A DNA stretch of 64,000 nucleotides from Cardiocondyla obscurior. Its lineage: Eukaryota; Arthropoda; Insecta; Hymenoptera; Formicidae. The notes beneath the pieces are model-generated. The model saw only the letters and a list, made by a program, of their open reading frames with translations, had not been told where the DNA came from and searched no databases. The translations under genes were made by a program, and so were the position numbers. Below, in pieces: positions 50,940-62,400 of this stretch (within the stretch, counting starts at the first letter, position 1; each line of letters begins with the position of its first letter). The DNA lies in NCBI RefSeq assembly GCF_019399895.1, contig NC_091882.1, forward strand, positions 1,178,001-1,242,000, given 5' to 3'.

Positions 50940-53190
50940 AATGATATATCTTTAGTCAATAACGTACAAATGAGAACGTAGATTTTATTCACTAATTTAT
51001 AAGAATATAAATATTACGAGTAGTTCTGACAAAAGTAGAATAAACAGTTTAAAATATAAAAAATTATATAACAATACTCGAATTTTCATTTAAAGACTAT
51101 CTATCTAGCCAAGAGTGCTGGCAAAAGTATATTTTTACGTTCACTCTGTTTGAAATCTACATACAAAAATGCTTGTATTTAAAAAAGGAAAAAAACAGTT
51201 TATTTATCATACTTTTTTCAAAACAGCGTTATACGTATATTAATGCATCGTAAAAATATTATTCTAACAATTTTTGTCTAAACTTAAACTACCTCGCTTG
51301 TGAGCGCCCCATTCACCTTCTTCAGGGTTATTCGCATATTCTCTTTATATACATATACTAATCATAATTTGTTTAAATGTTATCTAATTATTTATAAATG
51401 TTCCTCGCATTTGTATTCTCAACTTAACATAATATAACGTCATTAGTCAAGCTGATATTACTTGTTTCAAGTGGCACTTAATGATTGTTATCGTCCCTGT
51501 TGTTATTCTTAAATCAATTTTGTTACACAAAGATAACTATATATTCCTCCTACCGTCCAGCTTCGTCATGAGAATTACACATCAAATCTCTACGAAAGTT
51601 TCCCGGTATTCTTCCAACATGAAATATTTATTCGAATTCAAAGACCTTTTAATTTTACATCGTTAAATTTCCATCATTATACAGATGTTTTAATTTTTGT
51701 AGTAACTCATTTACATGTCTGAATTTTTTATCAAATTAAAATTGTGCAGTTTAAGAGAAAGTATAGAAACTTTCGTAATGATTCAATATTATATGTTATA
51801 ATAATCCTACAAAAATTGATGTATTATATGTAACAAATCTAATATTAGAAAAGAAAATCTTACAGTATAACATATGCAATGTATATTCGCGCTTGATTCA
51901 GTTAATACTAGTCAGTTTAGTTCTATAAAAAATATAGTCTTTGTATAATCTCTGTATCTCGCAAAATAGTCTTCATATACAAAGTAATTCGATGCAATTG
52001 ACTCCGCATTTTCTCATAACGGTTTCTAATCGATCGAAGCAATGCGAGAAAGTACAATTACTCACTAGATTTATCGTTAGAAACAATCAATCTATTTTTT
52101 TCTTTCGTATTTCGGTTTTCATTCTATGAAATTTCTGACCAAATTAACTGTATTCAATCCTAACAAGTTTCTGTAAGCAACTATTACTTGACAAAAATAT
52201 TAAAGACAATTAAGCATAAATAAATAACCGTTAAATCACCGTTACTAGGTTTATAAATTTTTAAGACCCTTTTTATAGCATATTTTCTGAAATTTAAATT
52301 ATAAAGTTGTAAGATAAAACTTGTAAAATATAAGATCGTTACATTTTCTGTTTTGTACAAGAAAATAATTATGAGAAAAACAATTTTATCGAATACATAA
52401 AGTGTTTGCGATGAAAAAGTAGGAGAAATAATCACGATGTATTTGTTTCGTCATTTGTTATTCGTTTATGTATTTTTTGAAATAGTTAATATATTGTCGA
52501 TTACGTCATAACTGAAACAGTTAAGCTTTAAGCAAGTCGATACAAAATTTGATTGGAACAATCTCACCTCGAACATTTTCTTCAATCAACACGCCGCAAT
52601 CTGCGTGTCGTTGTTACTAGTATTTAATAATTTTTATTCGGGCTAAAATCGCACTGCTTCGAACGGGTTTGCTAGACAATTTTCAGCTTCAACAAATCTT
52701 CAAAAGCGAGGAATAAACACTGCATCAGTCAGAGGACTAGCTTTTGCAGGTCCCTCATCTGAGCTACGGCAATAGAATCAAACGTTAGATTGCACCACTC
52801 AGTCGAATTACGATTACTTTAATGCTCTGTCCCGCTATCTTTACTTTTTTATGCAAATAAACACCATGCGGGACCAATTTTCATTTATTTGCAAAGTTAG
52901 AGCAAAATATCTTTTAAGTGGTTGTCATGGATTAATGAAGATGAGGAGTTTCTCGCAATATTCTTGATCAAAATTAAAGGAAATTGAAGGAATGTCGGAA
53001 GCTAACAAATAAAAGAATTTAACGTAAAAGTCGTAGACATTGGTCGAAATTAATCGGGATTTTTAAAATCATGATTTCAATACTATTTTTGGAAATGCCA
53101 GATTATTGATATCCAATCAATTAAAATTAAGTAATATGTTCGGCACTATGCACAGCTAGTAACGGTGGGATGTACCTTCTCGCAAAATGT
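50940..53190. other. AT-rich intergenic stretch between ABCC and polo
   Basis: About 2.2 kb with no supported gene, RNA gene or clear repeat apart from short A/T runs. The right end (from about 53200) becomes the 3'UTR of polo on the minus strand. Confidence 0.6.
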
Positions 53191-53196
53191 TTCACC

Positions 53197-53202
53197 TTTA
53201 TT
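53197..53202 (-). terminator. Candidate poly(A) signal of polo
   Basis: AATAAA on the minus strand, 285 nt beyond the polo stop codon at 53487-53489. It is a canonical hexamer at a sensible distance; usage is inferred. Confidence 0.4.
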
Positions 53203-53486
53203 GGTCCCTTCTCTCTCTTTCGTAAATGATAAAAAAAAGAAAGAAAAAAAGATTACCTAGCAAAATTCTATACGTTTGTATAAAAACCGGGCAAAGGAAG
53301 AGGGAAAATTATGCATGATCTGTAAGTTTCATTTGCCTACTTCTCTCCCTCCCTCTTTCGCTACAAAGATAGCACTATTAGAAAATAAATACATATGTCG
53401 CATTTCTCTAAAATTAACTTATAGTACCAAAAGAGGTGCGACATTTGCTATTTTTCTTCTTTCTCTTTCGATTTCCTTGAGTGATT

Positions 53487-56400
53487 TTATCGAGCTTGAG
53501 AGTTGGTTAACATCAACCTGATCTTCTCATAAGCGTACATCAGATTTTCTGCCAATCCTTTACAGCAACCATTTTTTTCGATAGTTTGGAATCTGTAAGT
53601 CTTGAAGTTCTTGTCGTGATCAATATAAGTGACTGCTGTCATTAATGGGCACATGATGATCTTTGCGTGATCTAGGAAGTTAATCTGAAAAAATAATTTA
53701 ATACTTTTACTTATCACAAAATAATAATAACAGTGCTACTATACACTAATTATGTTTTGTTGTTAATAAGTATGAAAAAAAAAACTTAAGATACCAAGAA
53801 AATCAAAATTATTAATAAAAAAAAAAAAATTAAGAATATTCTTAATAATCAAATACCAGATTAATCAATATACAGGGTATTCGCGATCAAACGCGATATA
53901 AGACTTTTTTACTTGTCTCCGCAAGCCTTACCCATCTTTAAAATTACCTTCATTTAATTGCGGAAACCCTGTATATTAATTATGTACCTGTAGGCGCGCA
54001 TATATGTATATACTACACATAGTCAATAAAATTAGAGATAATTAATCAATACTTACTTGTACTGTGCCATTAGTTAGTTGCATTACCACAGCAGTTTGAG
54101 TCCTAAACCATTGATGTATATAGGGTATTCTAGAAAGAGAGTCACTTTGTTTCACCACGATAGAACCACCTGCTTTCATTAAGTGTTCGTTCATGTATTT
54201 CAAAAAGAAGTTCATCAATTTCATTTTCTTTTCAAGATGGGTCGGATATTCCTTGACCGTGTAGTACAACTCATCGCCATCGCGATTAATATAATGAATA
54301 TTGTAACCATTCGCCATCATAATTAAACGCGTGCCATCATTGTACATCACGCCAACACTATCATCGGACAATTGATATCCAAAGCCGTATTTATCCGAGT
54401 AATCCACCCACTTGCTGATCCAAATCACAGGTTGTGCTGCCGGATCAGTCAATTCGTCTGAAAATTTTTTTAAACCGTTTTTATAATATTACCCGATCAT
54501 ACTAGAGCAATTAGTTTTTTTTTCTCTTTATCTTAGAGAGAGAAAGAAAGAAATAGAAAGAGAAGGAGAGAGAGAGAGAGAGAGAGCAATTAATAATTCT
54601 TCTAACATACCCGCCGAAGAAATTGTGTCTCTAGCAGGATTAGCTCTTAGCACGCCAGCTATTTGCTCTTTCAATGTATAAAGCATCTTTTTGATATCAA
54701 GATTGACACACACTTTCTGTGGTTCAATGACATCAATATTAGGTTTAATCTTTCGTGATGGACTATTTGCTCGAGAGGTGAGGATCTCCTGCTCCGAGTA
54801 GCCATTAAGATTCATCTCACCGAGCGGTTTTCGATTGCAGTGAGATTCGAGCATGTCTAAACGTGGTGCCATTGTCAGACATGACAGAGGCAAACTTGTT
54901 GGCATATATCCTGTAATTATCAAATAATAATTTAATAATGATAATCACAAATAATTAATTTTTAATTTATTAAATAAAAACATCAATTAAATTTTTTCGT
55001 CTTACCAGAAGTAAAGAAGGTATCTTTCATTAGTTTGGCAACGGACGGACGTTTTGAAGGATTCAATTGCAACATGTTTGCTACCATGTTCATAGCCGGT
55101 TTAGTAATATGTTGCGGAGTTTTATACTGTACTTGTTTGATTCTAGAATACGTTTCCTTCAGGCTTGATGTTTCAAAGGGTGGCTTGCCAACAAGTAGAG
55201 TATACATTATACAGCCAATACTCCATATATCAGCCTCATACGAGTGTCCGATTTTTGTGAGCACTTCCGGGGCGATGTAGTTCGGAGTACCACAGACAGT
55301 TCTGTTAAAAAAATTATTAACCAATTATCTCATACCAAAATTTCGTGCAAACTGATAAACTTAATTTATTTCTAATATTACAAAAATTAATAAAAATTGT
55401 GGAAATAATTTCATGTTAATAAAACATTTAACTTTTAAACAAATTTAATGTTAAACAAAAAATATTGTATATAAGTATTATTTAAAAATTAAATATTAAA
55501 CTTTTATATTTAAAATAATTTAACTAAATTCATCATAATTCAATGTATTGACAATTACTTTTTTCGTTCACCATCGTGTTCCAATCTAGTTGCCAGTCCA
55601 AAATCGCCGATCTTAACTTGCAATTCGTCGTTCAAAAATAAGTTGCCTAATTTTAGATCCCTGTGAATTATTCTATGTTGATGCAAATAAAAAACTCCAT
55701 CCAAGATCTGTTTCATGAAATATCGTGTTTCACATTCCGACAGTGCTTTCCTGCGTTTGTGCAGTTCCATCATCGACTAAAATATTAAACAATTGTAGGA
55801 TTAACACAATTGACAATCAGACTAAATATTGTTTCAAACACTTACTCTCTTGCGACAAAGTTCCAAGATGATGTATATATTATTGCTATCGTCAAAGAAA
55901 CCGTGAAAGCCAACGATGTGTTTATGACTCAAGGTCTGGTGAATCGCAATTTCTTGTGTCATCTTTTCTCTCTGATTGCTTTTTGCCATCAGTGACTTTG
56001 GCACGATTTTCCCGGCGAATACATGGTGTGATTTTGACTCAGTAATTTCATAACATTTTGCAAAGCCACCCTATAAAGCAGTAGACAAATAAGAGTAAAA
56101 ACAACTGTAATTAAAAAAGAGGAAAAAAAGAGCTGATGCTTTAATTATAAAGTTAATTTTCTGCACAAAGTATATTTTAATACCATTTTTAATGACTTTA
56201 CTACTATATATAATATATTTTAATTAAAATATTTAACAATAAAAAAATCTATAATCTTAAAAAATGAGGTTTCTCTGATACATTCTCTTCAAAAGTAAAC
56301 TCTTTCAATTGTTTAAAAATTATAGTCTTGAAAAAAGATCAAATAAGAGTTTTATCATTTTTCATAAAGGTAATGTAAAAAAAACCTCTATGCATGTATA

Positions 56401-57208
56401 AAAAATATATTAAAATATCAAACGATAAAGCTTATGAATGACAGTACTCTTCAAAACTGTTATATTAAAATAAACAATAGAATTTTCATTAAAAATGCAA
56501 AGCTTCCCATACAGTTAAAATAAGGTTTAAAAAATTGATTTTAACATAAACCATTTTAGTAATATTCTTCTGTAAAAAAAAAAAAAAAAAACCCTCCTTA
56601 CATGTTCCAATAATTTTTTTCTAGGAATGTAGATTGACTCCAATCCTAGTTTATCTCATTTTCATCTTTTTCTTAGTTTTGAGTATTCAAAAAAGATAAA
56701 AGATAAGACAAAAAACTGAAATAAAGTCTACATTAAGATACAAATTATTTTAGCCGTTTATTAGCGTGCTCAATTGCCAGCAAACGTTGATCCATGTAAT
56801 CTAAAAACTCCAAAAAATCTCGAAGAAAAATTATATCGATTTCCTACAAACGTCATGATCTTTTTTCTCGTGATAGTACCACGTTTCGTGCGAAACTGCA
56901 TCTGCGCATCTTTTAACGCGAGTGCAACAAGTGTTTCGGGCGCCAAAGGCTCCCAAGCTTGCATGTGCGTGAACACGAAGCGTTGTCGCAACAGAAATTT
57001 GCGCGAGGTGTTGCACATCCTCGTACAGATACCGCGCAAGGTCAAGGCAACGGAGGAAGCTGTTATATCCTCGTGTGACACTGCAAGGTCAAGAAATATA
57101 CAAGAACAATCTCCTTACCTTCCCAAAGAACCGGCCTTTTAAGTAACTCTTGCCGGTGTTCGTGTCATATATCACGTTGGGTATAGTGCTCTCCTCCTCA
57201 TTAGACAT
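53487..57208 (-). CDS. polo: Polo kinase (PLK1 orthologue), mitotic Ser/Thr kinase
   Basis: Complete gene, seven coding exons 5' to 3' on the minus strand: 57208-57119, 56070-55846, 55776-55559, 55301-55006, 54910-54611, 54457-54057, 53684-53487. Total 1728 nt, 575 aa, close to the usual insect Polo length of about 576. Polo drives mitotic entry, centrosome maturation, kinetochore function and cytokinesis. The kinase domain shows the Gly-rich loop (GRFFGKGGFAKCYE, ~res. 26-39), catalytic HRDLKLGN, DFGLATRL and the T-loop KKTVCGTPNYIAPEVL. The activating Thr is at ~179. The polo-box domain spans the last ~180 residues. Box 1 has WISKWVDYSDKYGFGYQLSD with the phosphopeptide-binding Trp. Box 2 has FLDHAKIIMCPLM with the His/Lys pincer. 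Every key residue is intact. The start MSNEEESTIPN is the first in-frame ATG of the exon. Intron 1 is 1048 nt and contains a separate ORF (56770-57081). Divergent to the RGG gene. Confidence 0.99.
53871..53973. mobile_element. Short MITE with TACAGGGT termini in polo intron 6
   Basis: Left end TACAGGGTATTCGC (53871-53884) and right end GCGGAAACCCTGTA (53960-53973) form imperfect inverted termini; the outer eight bases are perfect. TATA-type sequence flanks both sides. The 103-bp unit has no ORF. It lies in the intron between the last two polo exons. Confidence 0.55.
54565..54586. repeat. (GA)n microsatellite in polo intron 5
   Basis: Alternating GA run of about 22 bases within a purine-rich tract (54533-54586), just downstream of the donor at 54610 on the minus strand. 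Confidence 0.9.
56770..57081 (-). CDS. Unrecognised ORF inside polo intron 1, followed by AATAAA
   Basis: A minus-strand frame is open for 103 codons, ending at TGA 56772-56770. A poly(A) hexamer AATAAA (56762-56757) lies only eight bases beyond the stop. The block is GC-richer than the rest of the intron. An acceptor-like TTGACCTTGCAG ends at 57082, but it is only 37 bases from the polo exon 1 donor and would be out of frame with polo. Internal ATG codons occur (CTRMCNTS, FTHMQAWEP). The sequence is basic (RTKRGTITRKK) with no domain I recognise. Other frames in the same block are also open, which weakens the coding case. Possibilities: a nested gene or retrocopy, an alternative terminal exon, or chance. 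Confidence 0.3.
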   Translation of the reverse strand: MSHEDITASSVALTLRGICTRMCNTSRKFLLRQRFVFTHMQAWEPLAPETLVALALKDAQMQFRTKRGTITRKKIMTFVGNRYNFSSRFFGVFRLHGSTFAGN

Positions 57209-58200
57209 CGTGTATAGTCAGTGGCAATGGCAGTCGTACTCCTTGTCGTCCGACGTGACGTCGTTGTGCGATGTTGTGTCGCCGCCGGACGCGGTGACGT
57301 GATTCAGTAGTCGCGTCGGATGAGATCTCGTTGCGACCCAACGTCGTCGTCGTCGTGGTCGTGTCCCTCGCCTGACGGTCGTCTTCCTTGAGTCACGTTA
57401 CCGGCCGGCAGAATCGCGCGTATTCAACGTGCACCGCTGCAATGTTACGTTGTCCGTGAGAGACCGTAGCCTGAGAATACGACGGTCAGAGAGAAAAGAA
57501 GAACGGCCGTATCACCCCACGCTACCGTACAGTCACCACAGGAAACCCTCAAATCCCGCCGTAGTCGCCTTACTTCTGGTTCAAACCGTCTTACTCTCAC
57601 CGTCGCAGAGGAAGGTGCAACGGCTCGTTGATTTAAATGACGACCAGCCGACCAATGTCTGCGGCACCGGCTCGATCACGTGACTCTCAGCGAAAGCAGC
57701 ACGACGCGATCGTTTTGTGTGCCATCTTACGGTCGACAACCTGCCTACTCCACTCGCATTACCTAGCTGTGATTTAACAATCGAATCGATCGCTCTAATC
57801 GATTCGTTGTTTAGATATTTAATTGCCTATTGGTCAACTCGGCATAAAAATATTTCTTTCTCCCCAATAGAAAACGCCGGTTGCAACTTACAATATCAAG
57901 AAATTTTTTACTTGACAAATGAGATTTTACATTCTTACAAAAAATACATATAATAATGTCTTATTTTAAATTACATCATTAATTTTATCAGCATATTAAA
58001 AGACCTATCCAGACAAACAAATGCTTATGCACCTATGCAAGTTTTTCTGGGTAGACCATTAAATAATTATACAGCCATGCTTTCTTAATTTGCGTTCTTC
58101 AAATTTTAAATAAATTAAGTTAACACATTTATTGAATCCTGTGAGAAAGAGAGAGAGAGAGAGAGAGAAAACGAGTAAACACGACGCGAACTTGACTTAC
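57209..58200. promoter_or_regulatory. Upstream region of polo with E-box TCACGTGAC
   Basis: There is no splice acceptor just before the polo ATG, so the first exon probably runs upstream into this stretch. TCACGTGAC (palindromic E-box core CACGTG) is at 57676-57684, and an inverted CCAAT (ATTGG) is near 57828. 57209-57700 is CpG-rich; 57760-58140 is AT-rich with nothing further visible. Another TCACGTGAC copy lies at 58288-58296. Promoter activity is inferred from position. Confidence 0.4.
58148..58168. repeat. (GA)n microsatellite
   Basis: Alternating GA run of about 21 bases, just downstream (minus sense) of the candidate exon donor at 58200. Confidence 0.9.
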
Positions 58201-58354
58201 CCAGTCCTCGCAAATCGATGCTTCTTTTTCCGCTCAACGTTACCCGGACAAGCCGCTCTGAAGCGGCTTCTCGTACGCATATGTTAATCACGTGACCGGT
58301 TTCAGCCTCGTGCCAAAGCTCATCACGCAAAATGACACTTCTCTCGAGATTCAG
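58201..58354 (-). other. Candidate minus-strand exon upstream of polo
   Basis: The acceptor TAAATTTAG (exon from 58354) and the donor CTGG|GTAAGTC (exon end 58201) bracket 154 nt with one reading frame open throughout (reads LNLERSVILRDELWHEAE...). It has no recognisable domain. Position and strand suit an alternative 5' exon of polo or part of a small unknown gene. It contains the second TCACGTGAC E-box (58288-58296). Without transcript evidence it remains tentative. Confidence 0.25.
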
Positions 58355-58478
58355 CTAAATTTATTTTACGTTAATAATATATTAATTAATATTACGTTGT
58401 GTTATTTTTAGGAAAAAAATTTATAAACAATATAAAGATCATAAATGATTAACTTAATATATTATTAAGACTGGAAAA

Positions 58479-58740
58479 CAGATATGGTGTTCACTACGAT
58501 GACGGCGGCTAGCGTACGTGACTTTCTCCGTTTTCATCCTCTCCCTCGGCCGCCGAGTACGGGGAGGGGGGAGGTGTAGTAGGCCGCGTTCCCTCTCAGC
58601 TCAGTTCAGTCCTCACTCCCCTCTGCTTTGTGACCGGTGCTCCGCAACACATCTATGTGCGCGCCTCGTGTGAAATTCGACGTACTCCACGACAAGGTTA
58701 CGTACGCTAGCCGCCGTCGCCGCGACTAACACCATATCTG
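58479..58740. repeat. Long imperfect inverted repeat (44-bp arms, 174-bp spacer)
   Basis: Left arm 58479-58522 and the reverse complement of right arm 58697-58740 match at 36 of 44 positions. The outer 13 bases (CAGATATGGTGTT) and a 19-base inner block (ending GCTAGCGTACGT) are perfect. The spacer is GC-rich and contains a G-rich run near 58560. No clear target-site duplication. It sits between polo and the RGG gene, just upstream of the latter's first exon. Confidence 0.75.
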
Positions 58741-58879
58741 CTATTCAGTGTACACATTATAAATATAATACAAGTAAACCTAACGGCGCCCACAAATTCA
58801 AGAAAGCGGATACGTAAGTGGTGTAAGTAATGGCGTCTGCTAGCGTCCTCCCGTTGAGCATGCGCAGGATCTGATCCTC

Positions 58880-58992
58880 CACTCGCCGATCTCGCGATAC
58901 TATACTATTTCCGCTACGGACGTCCATTTTGCTCGCTCGTTTTGCGCGAGTGTTTCTGATTTATGAGCCGCTTCTGTCCCCGTCCGCTTATC
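58880..58992 (+). other. Non-coding first exon of the RGG-rich protein gene
   Basis: A clear donor, GCTTATC|GTAAGTAAAC, ends an exon at 58992. No long frame is open through it, and the coding part begins in the next exon (acceptor TATTACAG before 59444). The upstream sequence is CpG-rich and promoter-like. The transcription start is not visible, so the left limit is nominal. Confidence 0.45.
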
Positions 58993-59455
58993 GTAAGTAA
59001 ACGCTTGATCAGTCGTATCGTTTCTTGATCCCATGCGGGTCTACATCTTAATTTAATTAAGCTCATTCTGTAAGACAGACGTCTTCACGGAACATTCCGG
59101 GATAGCGTCGGTACAGTGATATTGCGGTTCGTTGCGTGCCGCTTTTTCTTAAATGTCTCGCCGACGTCTGAACTAGAGCAAGAAGAGCAAGTAAAAGCAC
59201 GTCAAAATCACACACGCGTCATAATTCAACATTGCAGTTACGCGAGAAGAACGTTTCTATTGTTGTAGGTTGTATTTGTGTGCAAAAGCATCACGAGCCT
59301 AACATTGCAGGGACTGTCTTTTATTAATAGAATTTGAAGACAAAGTATTGCCAAAGACTGCTTCTCCGATTTAATAATTGTTAAATCATGCATTTGCAAA
59401 TCTGTATAATTTATTTACTTATGTGAATCGTAATATATTACAGAAGATTTGAACA

Positions 59456-62400
59456 ATGGACGGAGCACCAGGGAGTCGAGGTGGATTCCGTGGTCGTGCA
59501 GGTCCTGGAGGATTAATGAGGGGCCGTGGGGGTTTTGGAGACAGAGGAAGGTAAGTAACTTTTTGTAAATGCCTTGAAAGATATAAATATGCATATCCTT
59601 GTAAATATATATTTCAGGAAATAGTCTCTTTAAAACTACATTTAACATTATAATATATGTAAATATTTATGTACTTCAATGCCTTAGCAATAAATAAATC
59701 GACAAATTTGATACAATTTTGAATATATAGAAATGCCAATGTAATATATTATATAATAAATTATTAAAAAATCTTTTTGCACCGTTTTGTAACAGAGGTG
59801 GCCCTTTACGTGGTGGTAATATGATGCGAGGTGGACGAGGCAATGGGCCTGGTGGTGGCATGAGAGGAGGACCACCTATGAGAGGCAGAGGTGGACCTCC
59901 TGGAAGAGGTGGTCGTGGTGGACATGGTGGACATTTTCCTCCAGGGTAAGCATTTCACTAATATGTACTTTTTGTCTAATAATATAAAAAATACTTATGT
60001 GATTAAAATATTGTCAATTTATTATTTACATAGACCACCAGAACCAGGAATGTCCAGTGGTCCTGGAGGTGGACCACCACCTTTGGGCATGGGTGGCCCT
60101 CCGCGAGGCGGTGGTGGAAGAGGTGGTGGAAATAATAATTTCCGCAATAGAGGCAGAGGTGATTTTGGCAGAGGAGACAATCGTGGAGGTAGCAACAATT
60201 TCCGAGGTCGTGGCATGGATAGAAGTAGGGGAGGATCCAGGTGAAGCTAAATCTTTGCTTTAAAATAATTTATAAATATATGTGATGAAAATCTAATTAA
60301 TGTATGAAAATATATTACTTTTTTTTAATTTAAATACAATTCGCAATTCTAGAGGAGGATCGAGCAGAGGCGGACCAAATCGTGGAGGTTTCTCTGATCG
60401 TGGTGGTCGCGGATCTAGTGCAGGACGTGGTGGTCCTCCTACAAAACGAGGAGGAGGCCCACCTAGTTCCAGCGGACCTTCTAAAAGGCCGCGCTTTGAT
60501 CAACCGTCTTCCCAGTCATCTAATGGTTATGCGTCTCAAGCACCTAAGTAATTATCTTAGGAATTTTTGTTTGTAATATTTTAATTTTTCTTTTTGTGTT
60601 AAAAATTAAAAATTAATTTAATATAGTCAAGGCGGTTACGGAGGTTCAAGTAACACTTACGGCGGTCAACAACCGCAACAACAACAACCAGTAGGATATG
60701 GTGGCGGTGGCTATGGCTCTCAACAAGGTTACACACAATCTTATCAGGGCTACGAAAGCTATCAGCAACCGCAAGACTACGGCCAAACGGTAAATGAACT
60801 TGACATAAATAATTAAATGTGTTTTAATTACAATTAAAATCTATATATTATCTTAATGTAATATTTTAAAATAGTTATGTGTTTTTAATTAAAAGAACTT
60901 GTGGTTATTTAGTCTCTTTTGATCTTAGGGTTATCCACCGTCCGCACCAGACAGTAGATACGGCGGAGCATCATCGGTTTCAGCTGCAGGAGGATTCGGT
61001 GCTAACGATCCCTACAGTTATGGCAAAGCTCCGCCATCAGGTACGTAGTAGATATAAGTAAAAACTAAAAGAGATACGAAAAAAACGTTTGTCTGAAACA
61101 TTTTTTGTATCTCTTTTAGTTTTTAAAAAAATCGACTGTACAACATAAAATAGATCACCTTGTATAACACGTATTGTCACTTTTATTACAACTTGTACAT
61201 ATATTTTTGTTCAATTAATTTTAATCAATCCTTAGCTCACTGTTTTTCTTCTCTCTTCCAAAATCGCTAAAGTTTTAACTTTTAATTTCAACAATAACAT
61301 ATTTCTTGTAATAATAGTTTAAAACAGAAATTAAAGTTGATGAATTATTAATTGATTAAAATTAACATATTTTTGATGTTACATTAATAATACTTGCAAA
61401 TGTCTCGGGTACCGAAAAATCAAAGTTTGTGACAATCAACTGATCTAGTATTCGAATGTCGAATGAACAGATTGCAAGAATCATATAGTTAATTAATATT
61501 ACGTAATGCATGTCTAGCTAATTACCAGCAGGAGGCAGTGTCATCCGCAGGGCCGGGGGGCGGAGGCGATTTTGTTTCTATGAACCTATATGACGACCGA
61601 TCTAATGTCAACATAATCGACCGGGGTGATTACTCGACGCAACCTTACGGTTAGTTTCGTTCGCTGTCACCATACCGCTCATTTTATATACAGTTCATTA
61701 ATTACAACCGTTAGAGCTTAAGGACGCGTTTACTATCGAGATGAAATGTCGACTTATCTGTCCAGAAAGATTTTTTACAGAAACATATCAGAATCAGGAT
61801 ATAACTGTTTTTAACAAGTAATTTTACGTTTCTCGATAGTAAATAAGTTCTTGAAGATCACTTTGACTCGATATTTCGAGCGATAAATTCGTTCATATAA
61901 TAAAATCGTCAAACATGATCCGATAAGACGAGAAACAATCTAATTCAGTTTGCAAAAAAAGAAAAAAAAAAAAAAGAACATATACTTGAGAATTATTTTA
62001 TCACAAATCCAGATTTATATAAACTTGATACTTTGATTTCCTTGAAATATTGCTAAAATACAAGTTTTCTTTTGGAAACTGAATTTTTCTTTATGTTCTT
62101 TTTTCTTCTCAAATACTTTAATTTTGATATTACTAAATCCGTGTGTAGAGATTTGCTTATTTTTTTCTGAACTGTATTCTGTTCGTGATTGATGCGAAAA
62201 AGTTGCGTAGAGTTACACAAATCCCATTCCGGATGTGATAAAAAAATCACATGTTGATATAGATTTTTGCATCAAGACACCAGCACTGCAACACTGCCTC
62301 CTGCCATCTTTCACTCCAGAAGAAGTACAAGGTGTCCGTAAAACGTGCAATGTTTTTCTCACTTAATAATACAACAAAAATGTGTATATGTGTATAGATT

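Noticed and set aside
59676..60216. Pro-rich minus-strand ORFs opposite the RGG exons
   Set aside because: Mirror images of the Gly/Arg codons of the real plus-strand exons; they cross that gene's introns.
62281..62331. Possible 12-nt microexon (CCAG|...|GTGTCC) in the RGG gene
   Set aside because: Phase would fit, but the apparent donor overlaps a GGTGTCC repeat terminus and there is no supporting context.
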